NCBI RefSeq assembly: GCF_016861845.1
Contig: NZ_BOLV01000005.1
Coordinates: forward strand, 1-64,000
Direction: 5' to 3'
Length of the DNA: 64,000 nucleotides
From: Lacticaseibacillus suilingensis
GTDB taxonomy: Bacteria; Bacillota; Bacilli; Lactobacillales; Lactobacillaceae
The notes under the pieces were generated by a model that saw nothing but the letters and a program-made list of their open reading frames with translations, was not told the DNA's origin and ran no database searches. The position numbers were made by a program, and so were the translations under genes. This document shows, in pieces, positions 16,205 through 25,330 of the stretch (the first letter of the stretch is position 1; every line of letters starts with the position of its first letter).

Positions 16205-17635
16205 ATGCGCAAGACTAAGATCGTGTCGACTTTAGGGCCGGCATCGAATGATTTGGAAAAGATCACCGCATTGATTCACGCCGGGGCGAACATCTTCCGG
16301 TTCAACTTCTCTCATGGGGATCATGAGGAACAACTGGGCCGGATGAACCTGGTGAAGCAGGCGATGAAGGATACCGGGGTTAAAGTGGGCTTGATGCTTG
16401 ATACCAAAGGCGCCGAAATCCGCACCACGGAAATCGACAACGATGGCAAGATTGACTTTGACACCGGCGATAAGTTCCTTTTGACCATGAACACCGGCAA
16501 AAACACGACCAAAGACGCTGTGGATATTACATACGGCGGCTTGTACGACGACGTGAACGTGGGTCATCATGTGCTGTTTGACGATGGGCTCTTGGACACC
16601 AAGATCATCGAAAAAGACGAGAAGCGTCATGCTTTGGTGCTGGAAGTCCAAAATCCAGCCACCTTGGGTGCGAAAAAAGGCGTGAACTCCCCAGGCGTTT
16701 CCCTGAAGCTGAAGGGCATTACCGAACGCGATAAAGACGACATTCGGTTTGGCGTTAAGCAAGGCATCAACTTCATCGCGGCGTCCTTTGTCCGCAAGCC
16801 AAGCGACGTCAAGGAAATTCGCGACGTGCTGGCTGAAGTCGGCGGCGAAGATGTGCTCGTGATTCCAAAGATTGAATCGCAAGAAGGCATCGACAACACC
16901 GACGCCATTTTGGCTGAAGCGGATGGCATCATGGTCGCGCGTGGCGACATGGGGATCGAAATTCCTTATGAAGAAGTGCCAGCCGTTGAACAGATGCTGA
17001 TTCGCAAGTGCAACTTGGTCGGCAAGCCGGTCATCACCGCGACCCAAATGCTGGATTCCATGCAGGAAAACCCACGCCCAACCCGCGCTGAAGTCACTGA
17101 CGTCACCTTCGCTGTGCTGCAAGGCACCGATGCCACCATGCTGTCTGGCGAATCTGCCAACGGGGACTACCCAGTTGAATCCGTACACACCATGGCAGTG
17201 ATCGACGAACGCGCCGACAAGATGCTGCCAGAACACTCTCCAGTCCTTGAAGAACTGAAGACATCTGGCTCCATCACCACCACCACGGCCATTGCGGCAG
17301 TGACGGCGGCAGAACGCGTAAGTGCCAAGGCCATCATCGCCTTGACCGCCAGTGGCTACACCGCGCGGCAGATTTCCCGTCTGAAGCCAACCGCCCCAAT
17401 CATTGCGCTGACTTACACGGAACGCACCGCGTCCAGCTTGCTGCTGTCATGGGGTGTGACCCCAATGGTGCTGCCTAAGGGTGATGCTTATGAATCACTG
17501 ATTGCCGAAGCGGAAAAGCGCCTGATTCACGAAGGCGTGGTTGAAGCAGGCGACGTGATTGTGATCGTCCTTGGCTTGCCATTGTACGAAGCCGGCTCCA
17601 CTAACAACGTGCTGATTTCTCGCGTTGAAGGCTAA
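16205..17635 (+). CDS. pyk: Pyruvate kinase, short form
   Basis: A 476-residue pyruvate kinase (PEP + ADP to pyruvate + ATP). FNFSHGDH near residue 34, LDTKGAEIRT near 65, IPKIESQEGI and the signature ARGDMGIEIP near 245, and KPVITATQMLDSM are all present. The protein stops after the C-terminal allosteric domain. Pyruvate kinases of most lactobacilli are about 585 residues with an extra PEP-utiliser-like domain and lie next to pfkA; here neither the extra domain nor pfkA is present. It may therefore be a second isozyme. It has its own promoter and ends at a terminator shared with the convergent Nudix gene. Confidence 0.93.
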   Translation: MRKTKIVSTLGPASNDLEKITALIHAGANIFRFNFSHGDHEEQLGRMNLVKQAMKDTGVKVGLMLDTKGAEIRTTEIDNDGKIDFDTGDKFLLTMNTGKNTTKDAVDITYGGLYDDVNVGHHVLFDDGLLDTKIIEKDEKRHALVLEVQNPATLGAKKGVNSPGVSLKLKGITERDKDDIRFGVKQGINFIAASFVRKPSDVKEIRDVLAEVGGEDVLVIPKIESQEGIDNTDAILAEADGIMVARGDMGIEIPYEEVPAVEQMLIRKCNLVGKPVITATQMLDSMQENPRPTRAEVTDVTFAVLQGTDATMLSGESANGDYPVESVHTMAVIDERADKMLPEHSPVLEELKTSGSITTTTAIAAVTAAERVSAKAIIALTASGYTARQISRLKPTAPIIALTYTERTASSLLLSWGVTPMVLPKGDAYESLIAEAEKRLIHEGVVEAGDVIVIVLGLPLYEAGSTNNVLISRVEG

Positions 17636-17642
17636 TTAAGTC

Positions 17643-17693
17643 AAAAAAAATCGGCTGCTGCCGCTCGTTTTGAGCTGGCGTCAGCCGATTTTT
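17643..17693. terminator. Bidirectional terminator, pyk and Nudix gene
   Basis: AAAAATCGGCTG and CAGCCGATTTTT flank an inner CGCTC...GAGC.GG-type stem. A and T runs on either side let it act on both strands. It overlaps the last codons of the Nudix gene. Confidence 0.85.
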
Positions 17694-18184
17694 GTTTGGG
17701 CTTGGGCGATGATGTCGCCCCAGTCAGTGCTTTGGCCTGACATGAGCGCAGCCGCTGTTTCAAGCGTAACGATTTTGGCTGCGCTGACTTCACTGGCTTG
17801 CAGCCGGAGTTGTTCAAGCGTCAACTGGGGGAGGTTGATGGCAAAAATCGCTTCAAACCAACTCTCGTGCCAAACCGTCGTCAGTGGTGTGGTGAAGCTA
17901 TGTTCGAGGCCGAGTTCTTCAGCCAGTTCCCGACTGGCGGCTTGCGCGGCAGTTTCCCCGCGCAAGGCCGAACCGCCGGCAGCTACGTCCCACGTGTCGG
18001 GGTGATTCAGTTTTTGGTGACCTCGCCTTTGGAGCAACAACTGGTCGGGGCCGACGAAGACCAAAATGGCGACGGTCAGATGATAAGTCGCTGGTGGCAT
18101 CACATCACCGCGGCGCTGGACCCCAATCATCTGGCCCTGGCGGTTATAAGCGTCCCATAATTCGTCGAGTTTGTCTGTGGTCAT
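17681..18184 (-). CDS. Nudix hydrolase, YfcD-like
   Basis: A 167-residue Nudix enzyme. The Nudix box is complete: GSALRGE, seven residues, then RELAEELGL. The N-terminal WDAYNRQGQMIGVQRRG with VFVGPDQLLLQRRG is characteristic of the YfcD/isopentenyl-isomerase-like branch, whose substrates are mostly undefined nucleoside diphosphate derivatives. The ATG follows AGGAGGTG. It is convergent with pyk and its stop codon sits inside their shared terminator. Confidence 0.85.
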   Translation of the reverse strand: MTTDKLDELWDAYNRQGQMIGVQRRGDVMPPATYHLTVAILVFVGPDQLLLQRRGHQKLNHPDTWDVAAGGSALRGETAAQAASRELAEELGLEHSFTTPLTTVWHESWFEAIFAINLPQLTLEQLRLQASEVSAAKIVTLETAAALMSGQSTDWGDIIAQAQTKIG

Positions 18185-18291
18185 GGTGCACCTCCTAGGT
18201 AGAAACCAGTTTACAGCAAATGAGGCACGGCGGTGGCGAAAATTGAAACGTCGGCAAGCGCCACTAGCCGCGTTTTGGTGTCGTTTTCATT

Positions 18292-18353
18292 AAAAACACG
18301 AACGATAATTGTATCAATTATCTCTATTTACATTTAACCCCGAATATTATACG
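18292..18353 (+). promoter_or_regulatory. Candidate PurR boxes before the purine permease
   Basis: AAACACGAACGATAAT (about 18293-18308) and AACCCCGAATATTAT (about 18336-18350) resemble the PurBox core CCGAAC-A/T-A/T-T in the same orientation upstream of a purine permease gene. Spacing differs from Bacillus pairs, and no purine riboswitch aptamer could be traced. Confidence 0.35.
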
Positions 18354-18393
18354 ATTGTTAGGTGCTAAATCAGGAAAATAGAGGGTATTCAAT

Positions 18394-19704
18394 GTGAAAC
18401 AGAAATTATTGTCGTATTTTGAAATCGACCAGTTAGGCACCACGGTCCGCCGGGAATTGTTGGCTGGCTTTACCACCTTCATCTCAATGGCCTACATCTT
18501 GTTCGTCAATCCTTCCGTGCTGGGGGCAGCCGGGATGGATAAAGGTGCCGTTTTCACCGCTACCGCCTTGGCCTCGGCGCTGGGCTGTTTGCTGATGGGG
18601 ATTTTGGCGAAGTACCCGATTGCCACCGCGCCGGCTTTGGGCATTAATGCCTTCTTCGCTTACTCCGTGGTGATCGGCATGAAGATTCCATGGCAGACGG
18701 CGCTGGCCGGTGTGTTCGTGGCGTCGCTGATTTTCATTCTGATCACGATTTTCAAATTGCGGGAAATGATTATTGACGCCATTCCGGCCGACTTGAAGTA
18801 TGCCATCTCCGGTGGGATTGGCTTGTTCATTGCCTTCTTGGGCTTGAGTAATGGTGGGCTGATTACTGCCAACAAGTCCACCTTGGTGGGGTTGGGCTCG
18901 CTTTCCACGGCGACCACTTGGCTGACGATTTTCGGCTTGGTCGTGACCGCCATCCTGATGGTCAAAAAAGTGCCAGGGGCGATTTTCATCGGCATGGTGC
19001 TGACCACGATTCTAGGCTTGGCCACCAAGCTAATTCAGCTGCCCAGCGCTTTGATTGCACCGGCACCGAGCCTCAAGCCGACCTTTGGCGTGGCGATTGC
19101 CCATGTTGGCGACATCAATACCTTGCAACTCGCGGTGGTCGTGCTGACCTTCCTCTTGGTCACGTTCTTTGATACGGCTGGGACGTTGGTTGGCCTGGCC
19201 AACCAAGCGGGCTTTATGAAGAACAATAAAATGCCGCGGGTCGGCAAAGCCTTAGCCTCTGACTCCACAGCCATGCTGGCAGGCTCGATTTTAGGGACCT
19301 CGCCAGTGGGGGCCTATGTTGAATCCAGTGCCGGCATCGCTGTCGGCGGCCGCAGTGGGTTAACCGCCGTCACCACCGGGATTTTGTTCATTGTTGGCCT
19401 GGTCTTCTCACCACTCCTCGCGGTGGTCACGGACCAAGTCACCGCGCCCGCTTTGATCATTGTCGGCGTGCTGATGGCCCAATCCCTGCGCCAGATCAAC
19501 TGGTCGCAATTGGAAATCGCGATTCCCAGCTTCTTAATTCTGATCGGCATGCCGCTGACTTACAGTATTTCGGATGGTATCGCCCTGGGCTTCATCATGT
19601 ATCCCATCACCATGCTCGCCGCCAAACGCGGCAAAGAAGTCTCGCCGATTATGTACGGCCTATTCTTCGTCTTTGTCGGGTTTATGTGGATCTTGAATGT
19701 ATAA
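18394..19704 (+). CDS. NCS2-type purine permease (guanine/hypoxanthine class)
   Basis: A 436-residue membrane protein with about 12-14 membrane segments. MAYILFVNPSVLG, APALGINAFFAY and TFFDTAGTLVGLANQAG are hallmarks of the AzgA/PbuG subgroup, which imports guanine, hypoxanthine or adenine with protons. The start is a GTG at 18394 with GAGGG eight bases upstream. It is monocistronic, with a nested repeat element directly after the stop and a convergent ABC transporter beyond. PurR-like boxes upstream fit control by purine supply. Confidence 0.88.
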   Translation: MKQKLLSYFEIDQLGTTVRRELLAGFTTFISMAYILFVNPSVLGAAGMDKGAVFTATALASALGCLLMGILAKYPIATAPALGINAFFAYSVVIGMKIPWQTALAGVFVASLIFILITIFKLREMIIDAIPADLKYAISGGIGLFIAFLGLSNGGLITANKSTLVGLGSLSTATTWLTIFGLVVTAILMVKKVPGAIFIGMVLTTILGLATKLIQLPSALIAPAPSLKPTFGVAIAHVGDINTLQLAVVVLTFLLVTFFDTAGTLVGLANQAGFMKNNKMPRVGKALASDSTAMLAGSILGTSPVGAYVESSAGIAVGGRSGLTAVTTGILFIVGLVFSPLLAVVTDQVTAPALIIVGVLMAQSLRQINWSQLEIAIPSFLILIGMPLTYSISDGIALGFIMYPITMLAAKRGKEVSPIMYGLFFVFVGFMWILNV

Positions 19705-19705
19705 A

Positions 19706-19831
19706 CAGGCTGCGGAGGCGGGCGGTTTTAGCCCGACGAGTAGCCTAGGGCAAGGCCTTGACGCCGCTTTTTGGCGGTGAGACCTTGCCCGTAGCTAATC
19801 GCTCGGGCATTGCCGACCGGAGCGCAACTGC
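19706..19831. repeat. Nested hairpin repeat between convergent genes (copy E4)
   Basis: An inverted copy of the element type seen at 54075-54459. CAGGCTGCGGAGG...CGGGCGG forms the base with CCGACCGGAGCGCAACTG. Within it, GGGCAAGG pairs with CCTTGCCC (19748-19791) around a GCCGC...GCGG hairpin. Confidence 0.75.
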
Positions 19832-19872
19832 GATAACCCCTTCGTTACTTCAGCCCCATTTCAAATCAGACT

Positions 19873-19909
19873 AAAAAAAGCGCCGCCGAGATACGATCTC
19901 GACGGCGCT
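19873..19909 (-). terminator. Terminator of the lysine-type ABC operon
   Basis: On the minus strand, AGCGCCG.CGAGAT pairs with ATCTCG.CGGCGCT and is followed by seven T residues, nine bases after the ATPase gene stop. Confidence 0.9.
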
Positions 19910-19917
19910 TCGTTTGG

Positions 19918-20661
19918 CTAAACGCGGTTCAAATACCGCTTCAGGAATTCCTGAGTTTCTGGTTTTTGTGGGTGGCCGAACAGTTCATCCGGCGTGCCGC
20001 TTTCAGCAATCACGCCTTGGTTCATGAACACGACCTTGTCCGATACGTCACGGGCGAAGGCCATTTCGTGGGTGACGATGATCATGGTCAAGCCAGTATG
20101 CGCCAAGGCCGTCATGGCATTGAGCACGTCATCCACCATTTCTGGGTCCAAGGCGGAAGTTGGCTCGTCAAACAGCAGGACTTCTGGGTCCATGGCTTCG
20201 GCGCGGGCGATGGCCACACGCTGCTCCTGGCCGCCGGAGAGCTGGCTGGGCTTGGCGTTGATATAGGGATCCATGCCGACCTGGGCAAGCAGCTCCAAGG
20301 CGTGCTTTTTGGCGCTGTCAGCGTCCCGCTTCAACACAGTTTGCTGGCCGACCATCACGTTTTGCAGCACGGTGAGGTTGTTAAACAGATTGAAGCTTTG
20401 GAACACCATGCCGACATGCGCGCGGTACAGCGGCAAATCGAATTTGTCAGCCAAAATGCTTTCCCCGTGGAACAAAATGTCGCCAGAGGTCGGGGTTTCC
20501 AGCAGGTTGATGTTCCGCAGCAAGGTGGATTTCCCAGAGCCGGAACGGCCAATAATCGAAATCACCTGGCCCTTTTCCACGGCAAAGTTGATATCGCTGA
20601 GGACTTCATGCGTCCCAAACGTTTTCTTCAAATTACGGACTTCAATAATGGGTTCTGTCAT
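19918..20661 (-). CDS. Amino-acid ABC importer ATPase, probably lysine
   Basis: A 247-residue ATP-binding subunit of the polar amino acid (GlnQ/HisP) family: Walker [10 protein letters not shown] near residue 38, Q-loop VFQSFNLF, signature LSGGQEQR, Walker [13 protein letters not shown] and switch His in VTHEMAF. The signature has Glu where most relatives have Gln. It pairs with the fused binding-protein/permease encoded 11 bp upstream, and both lie behind a lysine riboswitch, so the substrate is inferred to be lysine rather than glutamine. Confidence 0.92.
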   Translation of the reverse strand: MTEPIIEVRNLKKTFGTHEVLSDINFAVEKGQVISIIGRSGSGKSTLLRNINLLETPTSGDILFHGESILADKFDLPLYRAHVGMVFQSFNLFNNLTVLQNVMVGQQTVLKRDADSAKKHALELLAQVGMDPYINAKPSQLSGGQEQRVAIARAEAMDPEVLLFDEPTSALDPEMVDDVLNAMTALAHTGLTMIIVTHEMAFARDVSDKVVFMNQGVIAESGTPDELFGHPQKPETQEFLKRYLNRV

Positions 20662-20672
20662 GAGGAGCCTCC

Positions 20673-22256
20673 TTACTTAATCGTTGGGGTGACGACTTGC
20701 ATCTGGTTATTTTCCACATTGTAGTTCTTCGGGCCATCGAGGCGCTTTTCAATCAAGCGGAACAGGCGACTGATGGTGAAGGTCATGATCAGGTAAATGG
20801 CACTGACGATCAGGTAAGTGTGGAAGAACTGGAAGCTTTGCCCGGAAATGGTTTCCCCGGTGAAGAATAGTTCGGAAACGGAGATGACCGACAGCACCGA
20901 GGTGTCCTTGATGTTGACGATGAATTCGTTCGTGACGGCAGGCAAACTGTTGCGAATGGCTTGCGGCAAAATCACCTTGGTCATGGTTTGCCAATGGGTC
21001 ATGCCCAGCGCGTGCGTCGCTTCGAATTGGCCTTCATCGACAGAAATAATGCCGCCGCGCATGATTTCGGCGATGTAGGCGCCGGTATTAATGGACACAA
21101 TCACCAGCGCGGCCAAGGTTTTGTCCATGTTGATGTGCATCACTTGTGCGGCGCCGTAATACAGCACAGCGGCCTGAACAATCATTGGGGTACCGCGGAA
21201 CACTTCAATATAAACCGACAGCAGCCAGTTGCCGACAGCCAGCAGGCCGCGCTGCGCAGCTTTTTTCTGCCGGGGAATGGTGCGAATGACCCCGACCAGC
21301 AGGCCAATGATGAACCCGACCAGTGTGCCGACCAAGGCCAACAGCAAGGTCATGCCGGTCCCGCGCAGCAACATCGGGCCATATTGCTTCAAAATGGCCA
21401 GTAGCCAGTTGCCTTGCTTGTCAGTGGTGGGCTGGTTCGCCACGGCCTCGTCCATCAAGTGATTGCGCTCGGCGGTGGAAATTTTGGCTAGGGTTTCGTT
21501 GATGGTGGCTTTGTCAGGATCGCCTTTGCGCAGCCCAATCGCCAAATCCACGTCGGCGGGGTCAGTCTTGAAGCCATTGGCCTTGCTGAATTTGAGATAG
21601 GTCAAATTCGGGTTGGCGTCCTGAGCGGTGATGCCTTCTGGGACTTCGGAGACATAGCCGTCGATGGTGCCAGACTCCAGCGCCACCCGCATGGCCGGGA
21701 AGTTGTTCATCGCGGTTTCCTTGATGACGCCTTTCATTTGCTTAATCGCTTGATAATGGAAGGTGGACAACTGAGCGGTGATTTTGGCGCCTTTGAAATC
21801 GTTGATGCTCTTGGCTTTAGCCCATTTGCTGTCGCGGCGTACGACCACGGTCAGCTTGCTGGCATAGTAGGTGCTGGAAAAATCGATGGTCTTACGCCGT
21901 TCCGCAGTCGGGGACATGCCGGCGATAATGGCGTCAATTTTGCCAGAGGTCAAAGCCGGGGCCAGGCCATCCCAGTCAGTTTTGACCACGACTACCTTTT
22001 TGCCCAAGGCTTTGGCAACTTTTTTCGCCATTTGCACGTCGTAACCGTTGGCGTAATCTTGCGAACCCTGAATCTTCACGGCACCGTTAGCGCTGGTACT
22101 TTGCGTCCAGTTGAACGGCGCGTAACCGGCTTCCATGCCGACTTTGAACGTGCCGTTGTCGGCGGCATGCGTGGTTTGGGCTGGCCAAGCGAGCCCCAAC
22201 GCCGCAATCACAGTCGCCCCCACGGCTAGCAGGCGACGGTTAAAACCCTTCATCAT
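20673..22256 (-). CDS. Fused substrate-binding protein and permease, probable lysine importer
   Basis: A 527-residue fusion. After a signal/anchor segment (residues 8-31) comes a periplasmic-type binding domain (about 35-265, starting [14 protein letters not shown]) and then a GlnP-type permease domain (about 295-510) with the EAA loop [16 protein letters not shown]. Such fusions act as dimers with their ATPase, here encoded next. The ATG at 22256 follows AAGGGAG; in-frame extension to 22379 would cross the riboswitch terminator. Lysine as substrate is inferred from the riboswitch upstream. Confidence 0.9.
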   Translation of the reverse strand: MMKGFNRRLLAVGATVIAALGLAWPAQTTHAADNGTFKVGMEAGYAPFNWTQSTSANGAVKIQGSQDYANGYDVQMAKKVAKALGKKVVVVKTDWDGLAPALTSGKIDAIIAGMSPTAERRKTIDFSSTYYASKLTVVVRRDSKWAKAKSINDFKGAKITAQLSTFHYQAIKQMKGVIKETAMNNFPAMRVALESGTIDGYVSEVPEGITAQDANPNLTYLKFSKANGFKTDPADVDLAIGLRKGDPDKATINETLAKISTAERNHLMDEAVANQPTTDKQGNWLLAILKQYGPMLLRGTGMTLLLALVGTLVGFIIGLLVGVIRTIPRQKKAAQRGLLAVGNWLLSVYIEVFRGTPMIVQAAVLYYGAAQVMHINMDKTLAALVIVSINTGAYIAEIMRGGIISVDEGQFEATHALGMTHWQTMTKVILPQAIRNSLPAVTNEFIVNIKDTSVLSVISVSELFFTGETISGQSFQFFHTYLIVSAIYLIMTFTISRLFRLIEKRLDGPKNYNVENNQMQVVTPTIK

Positions 22257-22357
22257 GTGAAAAACTCCCTTCAAATTGGCCTTGCTGCCAAGACCAGACA
22301 TCGGGAAATAGAGTGCTCGCTCAGCTGACTGAGCGGTCGGTACCGTTTCGGCCCAAC

Positions 22358-22392
22358 AAAAAAGGTCGACCCGTAGCAAACAAAGGTCGACC
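22358..22392 (-). terminator. Riboswitch expression-platform terminator
   Basis: On the minus strand GGTCGACC (22385-22392) pairs with a second GGTCGACC (22364-22371) and runs into TTTTTT. It follows the lysine aptamer and precedes the importer start by about 100 bp. Confidence 0.75.
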
Positions 22393-22417
22393 GATGATTT
22401 CAGTGGTTAAACCAGAA

Positions 22418-22586
22418 TCATAGCGCTCCGAAGCAAGATGCTTCGACAGTCCAGGAGCTATTCGCCCTCTGGCCCAACTGACCAGCGCCCTTGATGAGCT
22501 GGTCAATTTCGGCGGATTCGCTTACGGCTGATTCAACGTGGTCAGGCACTCCTCAGCGTTCGTCTTCTCCGCGACCTCTATTTCGT
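22418..22586 (-). ncRNA. Lysine riboswitch (L box)
   Basis: Read on the minus strand, the region contains ATAGAGGTCGCGGA, then ATCCGCCGAA, then GGACTGTC followed by a GAAGC...GCTTC hairpin, then GGAGCGCTATG. These match in order the conserved blocks of the Bacillus lysC L box (ATAGAGGTGCG, GTCGCCGAAG, GGCTGTC, stem-loop, GGAGGGCTATC). The closing helix pairs ATAG with CTAT. A terminator follows, so high lysine should stop transcription of the importer genes. Confidence 0.85.
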
Positions 22587-22657
22587 AGTGGTAAATTCAA
22601 TTGTCGAGCTCTACTGTACTGACTAGCGCCACGGTTGTCAAGGGGCGAATGGTTGCC

Positions 22658-22748
22658 GCAGTGCGGGTGGTGCGGCGCCGGGGCGCGGCAATCCAGCTGC
22701 GGGGGACGGCTGGACCACCGCGCCCCTCTGCCTTACCACCCACCCTGC
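22658..22748. repeat. Nested hairpin element upstream of the lysine operon (copy E5)
   Basis: GCAGTGCGGGTGGTGCGGC pairs imperfectly with GCCTTACCACCCACCCTGC; inside, GGGGCGCGGCAATCCAGC pairs with GGCTGGACCACCGCGCCCC around a G-rich loop. The sequence differs from the main repeat family but the two-level design is the same. Confidence 0.6.
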
Positions 22749-22759
22749 TAAATAACAGT

Positions 22760-23072
22760 AGCGGCTAAAAGGAAAGCGTGTGAACGGTGGGGATGACTGA
22801 TTTGACTGGTTTTGAGAAACGCAATCGGTTTAGGTCAGTTTGCGGTCGGAAGACCAAGCGTAGCCTCGTCCGTCAGACAGTAACCTACGTCCAGAGATGG
22901 CTTAGCGTCGCGGCTTTGATTAACTTGGCGATCAAGGCAACGATCAGGTGCGCGCGGTTCACGCGTTGGGTAGTGGTATAGATGAAAAGTATAGACTAAA
23001 TTTACAATTTTTATGCGTTCTAATTTAGATGATAAGCAATTTTTCGCCATTAGTGCACAATGTAAAAACTGT
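22760..23072. other. Non-coding stretch before the mannose PTS operon
   Basis: Short frames here lack ribosome sites and resemble nothing known. The region 22760-22975 is G+C-balanced; from 22976 onward it is A+T-rich, as expected for the start of a long regulatory leader of the man operon. Confidence 0.4.
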
Positions 23073-23086
23073 TGAAAGCGCTTTTA
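23073..23086 (+). promoter_or_regulatory. cre-like site upstream of the mannose PTS
   Basis: TGAAAGCGCTTTTA matches the CcpA consensus at 13 of 14 positions. It lies about 290 bp before the candidate promoter. A weaker match, TGAAAACGCT, is at about 23327. Confidence 0.6.
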
Positions 23087-23358
23087 AACAAAGCTAACCA
23101 ATTGCTCAAAATTGGCCTGCCAAAGGTTCAATTTTCAGAGCTAATATTAAGATAAGTATGGTGTTAAGACAAGAACCTAAGCTGAGAAAAGCTGGTTAAT
23201 TGCTCGACAAATCACGATATAACGCGAACAAGCCGCTTTGAATCAGGAGTGAGCCATTCCGGTGAAAAATAAAAAAATTCTTGAAAAACTTTTACCCAAT
23301 TGAATACCGATATTCAGGAACTTTCATGAAAACGCTCCGCTTTTTCAGGGGTTGTTTG

Positions 23359-23387
23359 TTGCAATTACCCGAAGTTTTGGGCATACT
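23359..23387 (+). promoter_or_regulatory. Candidate promoter of the mannose PTS operon
   Basis: TTGCAA (23359-23364) and CATACT (23382-23387) are 17 bp apart and 102 bp before the first start codon. No sigma-54 type TTGGCA-N7-TTGC sequence was found. Confidence 0.5.
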
Positions 23388-23488
23388 AACCTCTGGATGA
23401 GTTTATGCGCTGAACTGTCGAACCGGTTTCAGACAAATGAGAGCGCATACTGTGTCCCGAATAAAATAAATACAGGAGGCGACAAACA

Positions 23489-24466
23489 ATGGTCGGAATC
23501 ATCCTTGCCAGCCACGGTAATTTTGCCAGTGGCATTATGCAATCAGGTTCGATGATCTTCGGTGAGCAGGAAAATGTGCAAGCAGTCACGTTCCAGCCCA
23601 ACGAAGGCCCAGACGATCTGAAGGCGCATCTTCAGGAGGCCGTTGCCAAGCTCGACTCAGATGAACAAGTCTTGTTCCTTATTGATTTGTGGGGCGGTTC
23701 ACCCTTCAACCAAGCCAATGGGTTGTTTGAAGACCACAAAGATAAGTGGGCAATTGTGACTGGGTTGAACCTGCCAATGCTGATTGAAGCTTACGGTTCC
23801 CGTTTGTCCATGGATTCAGCACAAGAAATCGCTGCCCACATCATTGAAGCGGGCCGCGATGGGGTCAAAATTAAGCCCGAGGACCTTGAACCGAAGACGG
23901 AAGCAGTAGCTCCTGCTGCCGCTGCGCCAGCAGCGAAAGGCGGGCGGCCAGGCAGCTTGACTTATGTTCTGGCCCGCATCGACTCGCGGCTTTTGCATGG
24001 TCAGGTGGCCACCGCTTGGAGTAAGTCGGTTAACCCGACGCGGATTATCGTGGTTTCAGACAGTGTCGCGCATGACAAGCTGCGTAAGCAATTGATCACC
24101 GATGCGGCGCCAGCTGGGATCAAGGCGCATGTTATTCCTATCGATCAGATGATCAAAATCGCCAAAGACGATCAGCATTTCGGCGGCGAACGGGCATTGC
24201 TATTATTTGAGACGCCAGAAGACGCCCTGAAGGCCATCGAAGGCGGTGTACCGCTGAAGACCCTGAACGTCGGCTCAATGGCGCACTCGGTGGGTAAAGT
24301 CCAACCGAACAAGGTCTTGGCCTTTGACCAAACCGATATTGATACCTTCAAAACCTTGAAGGAAAAGGGTGTGTCCTTTGATGTCCGGAAGGTCCCAGGT
24401 GATCAGCCAGACAACATGGATGCCATCCTCAAAAAGGCGCAAGATGCACTGAACGCACAGAAATAA
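23489..24466 (+). CDS. manX: Mannose-family PTS EIIAB, fused
   Basis: A 325-residue fusion of mannose-type EIIA and EIIB. The EIIA active His9 lies in ILASHGNFA; an Ala/Pro-rich linker (about 138-152) leads to EIIB with phospho-His170 in [10 protein letters not shown]. It relays phosphate from HPr to incoming glucose or mannose and also takes part in catabolite regulation. ATG follows ACAGGAGG. It is the first gene of manXYZ with a 34-bp gap to EIIC. Confidence 0.95.
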   Translation: MVGIILASHGNFASGIMQSGSMIFGEQENVQAVTFQPNEGPDDLKAHLQEAVAKLDSDEQVLFLIDLWGGSPFNQANGLFEDHKDKWAIVTGLNLPMLIEAYGSRLSMDSAQEIAAHIIEAGRDGVKIKPEDLEPKTEAVAPAAAAPAAKGGRPGSLTYVLARIDSRLLHGQVATAWSKSVNPTRIIVVSDSVAHDKLRKQLITDAAPAGIKAHVIPIDQMIKIAKDDQHFGGERALLLFETPEDALKAIEGGVPLKTLNVGSMAHSVGKVQPNKVLAFDQTDIDTFKTLKEKGVSFDVRKVPGDQPDNMDAILKKAQDALNAQK

Positions 24467-24500
24467 TCGACATTCCTAACATTAAAGGGAGGATACACTA

Positions 24501-25313
24501 ATGAGTTTGAACTTTATTCAAATCATCTTGGTCCTCATCGTTGCATTCTTAGCTGGGGTCGAAGGGATTCTTGACGAATTCGAATTCCACCAACCAGTTA
24601 TTGCATGTACGTTGATTGGCCTGGTGACCGGCCAGCTCGTCCCTTGCCTGATTCTAGGTGGGACGCTGCAGATGATTGCTTTGGGTTGGGCGAACGTTGG
24701 GGCCGCGGTGGCGCCTGATGCCGCACTGGCTTCTGTTGCTTCTGCTATTATTTTGGTTCTGGGTGGCCAGGGCCGCGCCGGGGTTAACTCCGCGATTGCG
24801 CTGGCGGTACCGCTGGCCGTTGCTGGCTTGCTGCTGACCACCTTGGTGCGGACGCTTGCCACGGCGATTGTGCACTTGATGGATAAAGCCGCCGAAGAAG
24901 GCAGCTTCAAGATGATTGATTTCTGGTCCTACGTGGCGATTGCCATGCAGGGACTGCGCATCGCAATTCCAGCCGGCCTGATTTTGGCCGTTGGGGCTGG
25001 CCCAGTGCGCTCCTTGCTGAACCTGATGCCAAAATGGCTGACTGATGGCCTTGGCATTGGCGGGGGCATGGTCGTGGCGGTTGGGTATGCCATGGTGCTG
25101 AACATGATGGCGACCCGCGAAGTGTGGCCGTTCTTTGCCCTTGGCTTCGTAATGGCTACCATTTCCCAGTTGACCCTGATTGCTTTGGGGGCGATTGGCG
25201 TGGCGCTGGCATTGATTTACTTGACCTTGTCGAAGATGGGCGGCTCCTCTAACGGTAACAGTGGGTCCGCAAGCACCGGCGATCCTGTCGGCGACATCAT
25301 CGATAATTATTGA
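24501..25313 (+). CDS. manY: Mannose-family PTS EIIC
   Basis: A 270-residue membrane subunit, with repeated hydrophobic segments and the family opening FIQIILVLIVAFLAGVEGILDEFEFHQP. Together with EIID it forms the sugar channel. The C-terminus ends in a Ser/Gly-rich tail (about 245-262). ATG follows GGGAGG. Mannose-type EIIC/EIID pairs are also receptors for class IIa bacteriocins in related bacteria. Confidence 0.95.
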   Translation: MSLNFIQIILVLIVAFLAGVEGILDEFEFHQPVIACTLIGLVTGQLVPCLILGGTLQMIALGWANVGAAVAPDAALASVASAIILVLGGQGRAGVNSAIALAVPLAVAGLLLTTLVRTLATAIVHLMDKAAEEGSFKMIDFWSYVAIAMQGLRIAIPAGLILAVGAGPVRSLLNLMPKWLTDGLGIGGGMVVAVGYAMVLNMMATREVWPFFALGFVMATISQLTLIALGAIGVALALIYLTLSKMGGSSNGNSGSASTGDPVGDIIDNY

Positions 25314-25330
25314 CGAAGGAGGGGATAAAC

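Noticed and set aside
16232-17236. A 334-codon open frame opposite pyk.
   Set aside because: Antisense shadow of a conserved enzyme in high-G+C DNA; no domain.
18290-18393. Purine riboswitch before the purine permease.
   Set aside because: The conserved loop and junction sequences of the purine aptamer could not be traced; PurR-like boxes fit better.
22787-22981. A 64-codon frame in the gap before the mannose PTS.
   Set aside because: No adequate ribosome site and no recognisable features.
23100-23488. Sigma-54 promoter for the mannose PTS.
   Set aside because: No TGGCAC-N5-TTGC type sequence; a sigma-70 type pair is present.
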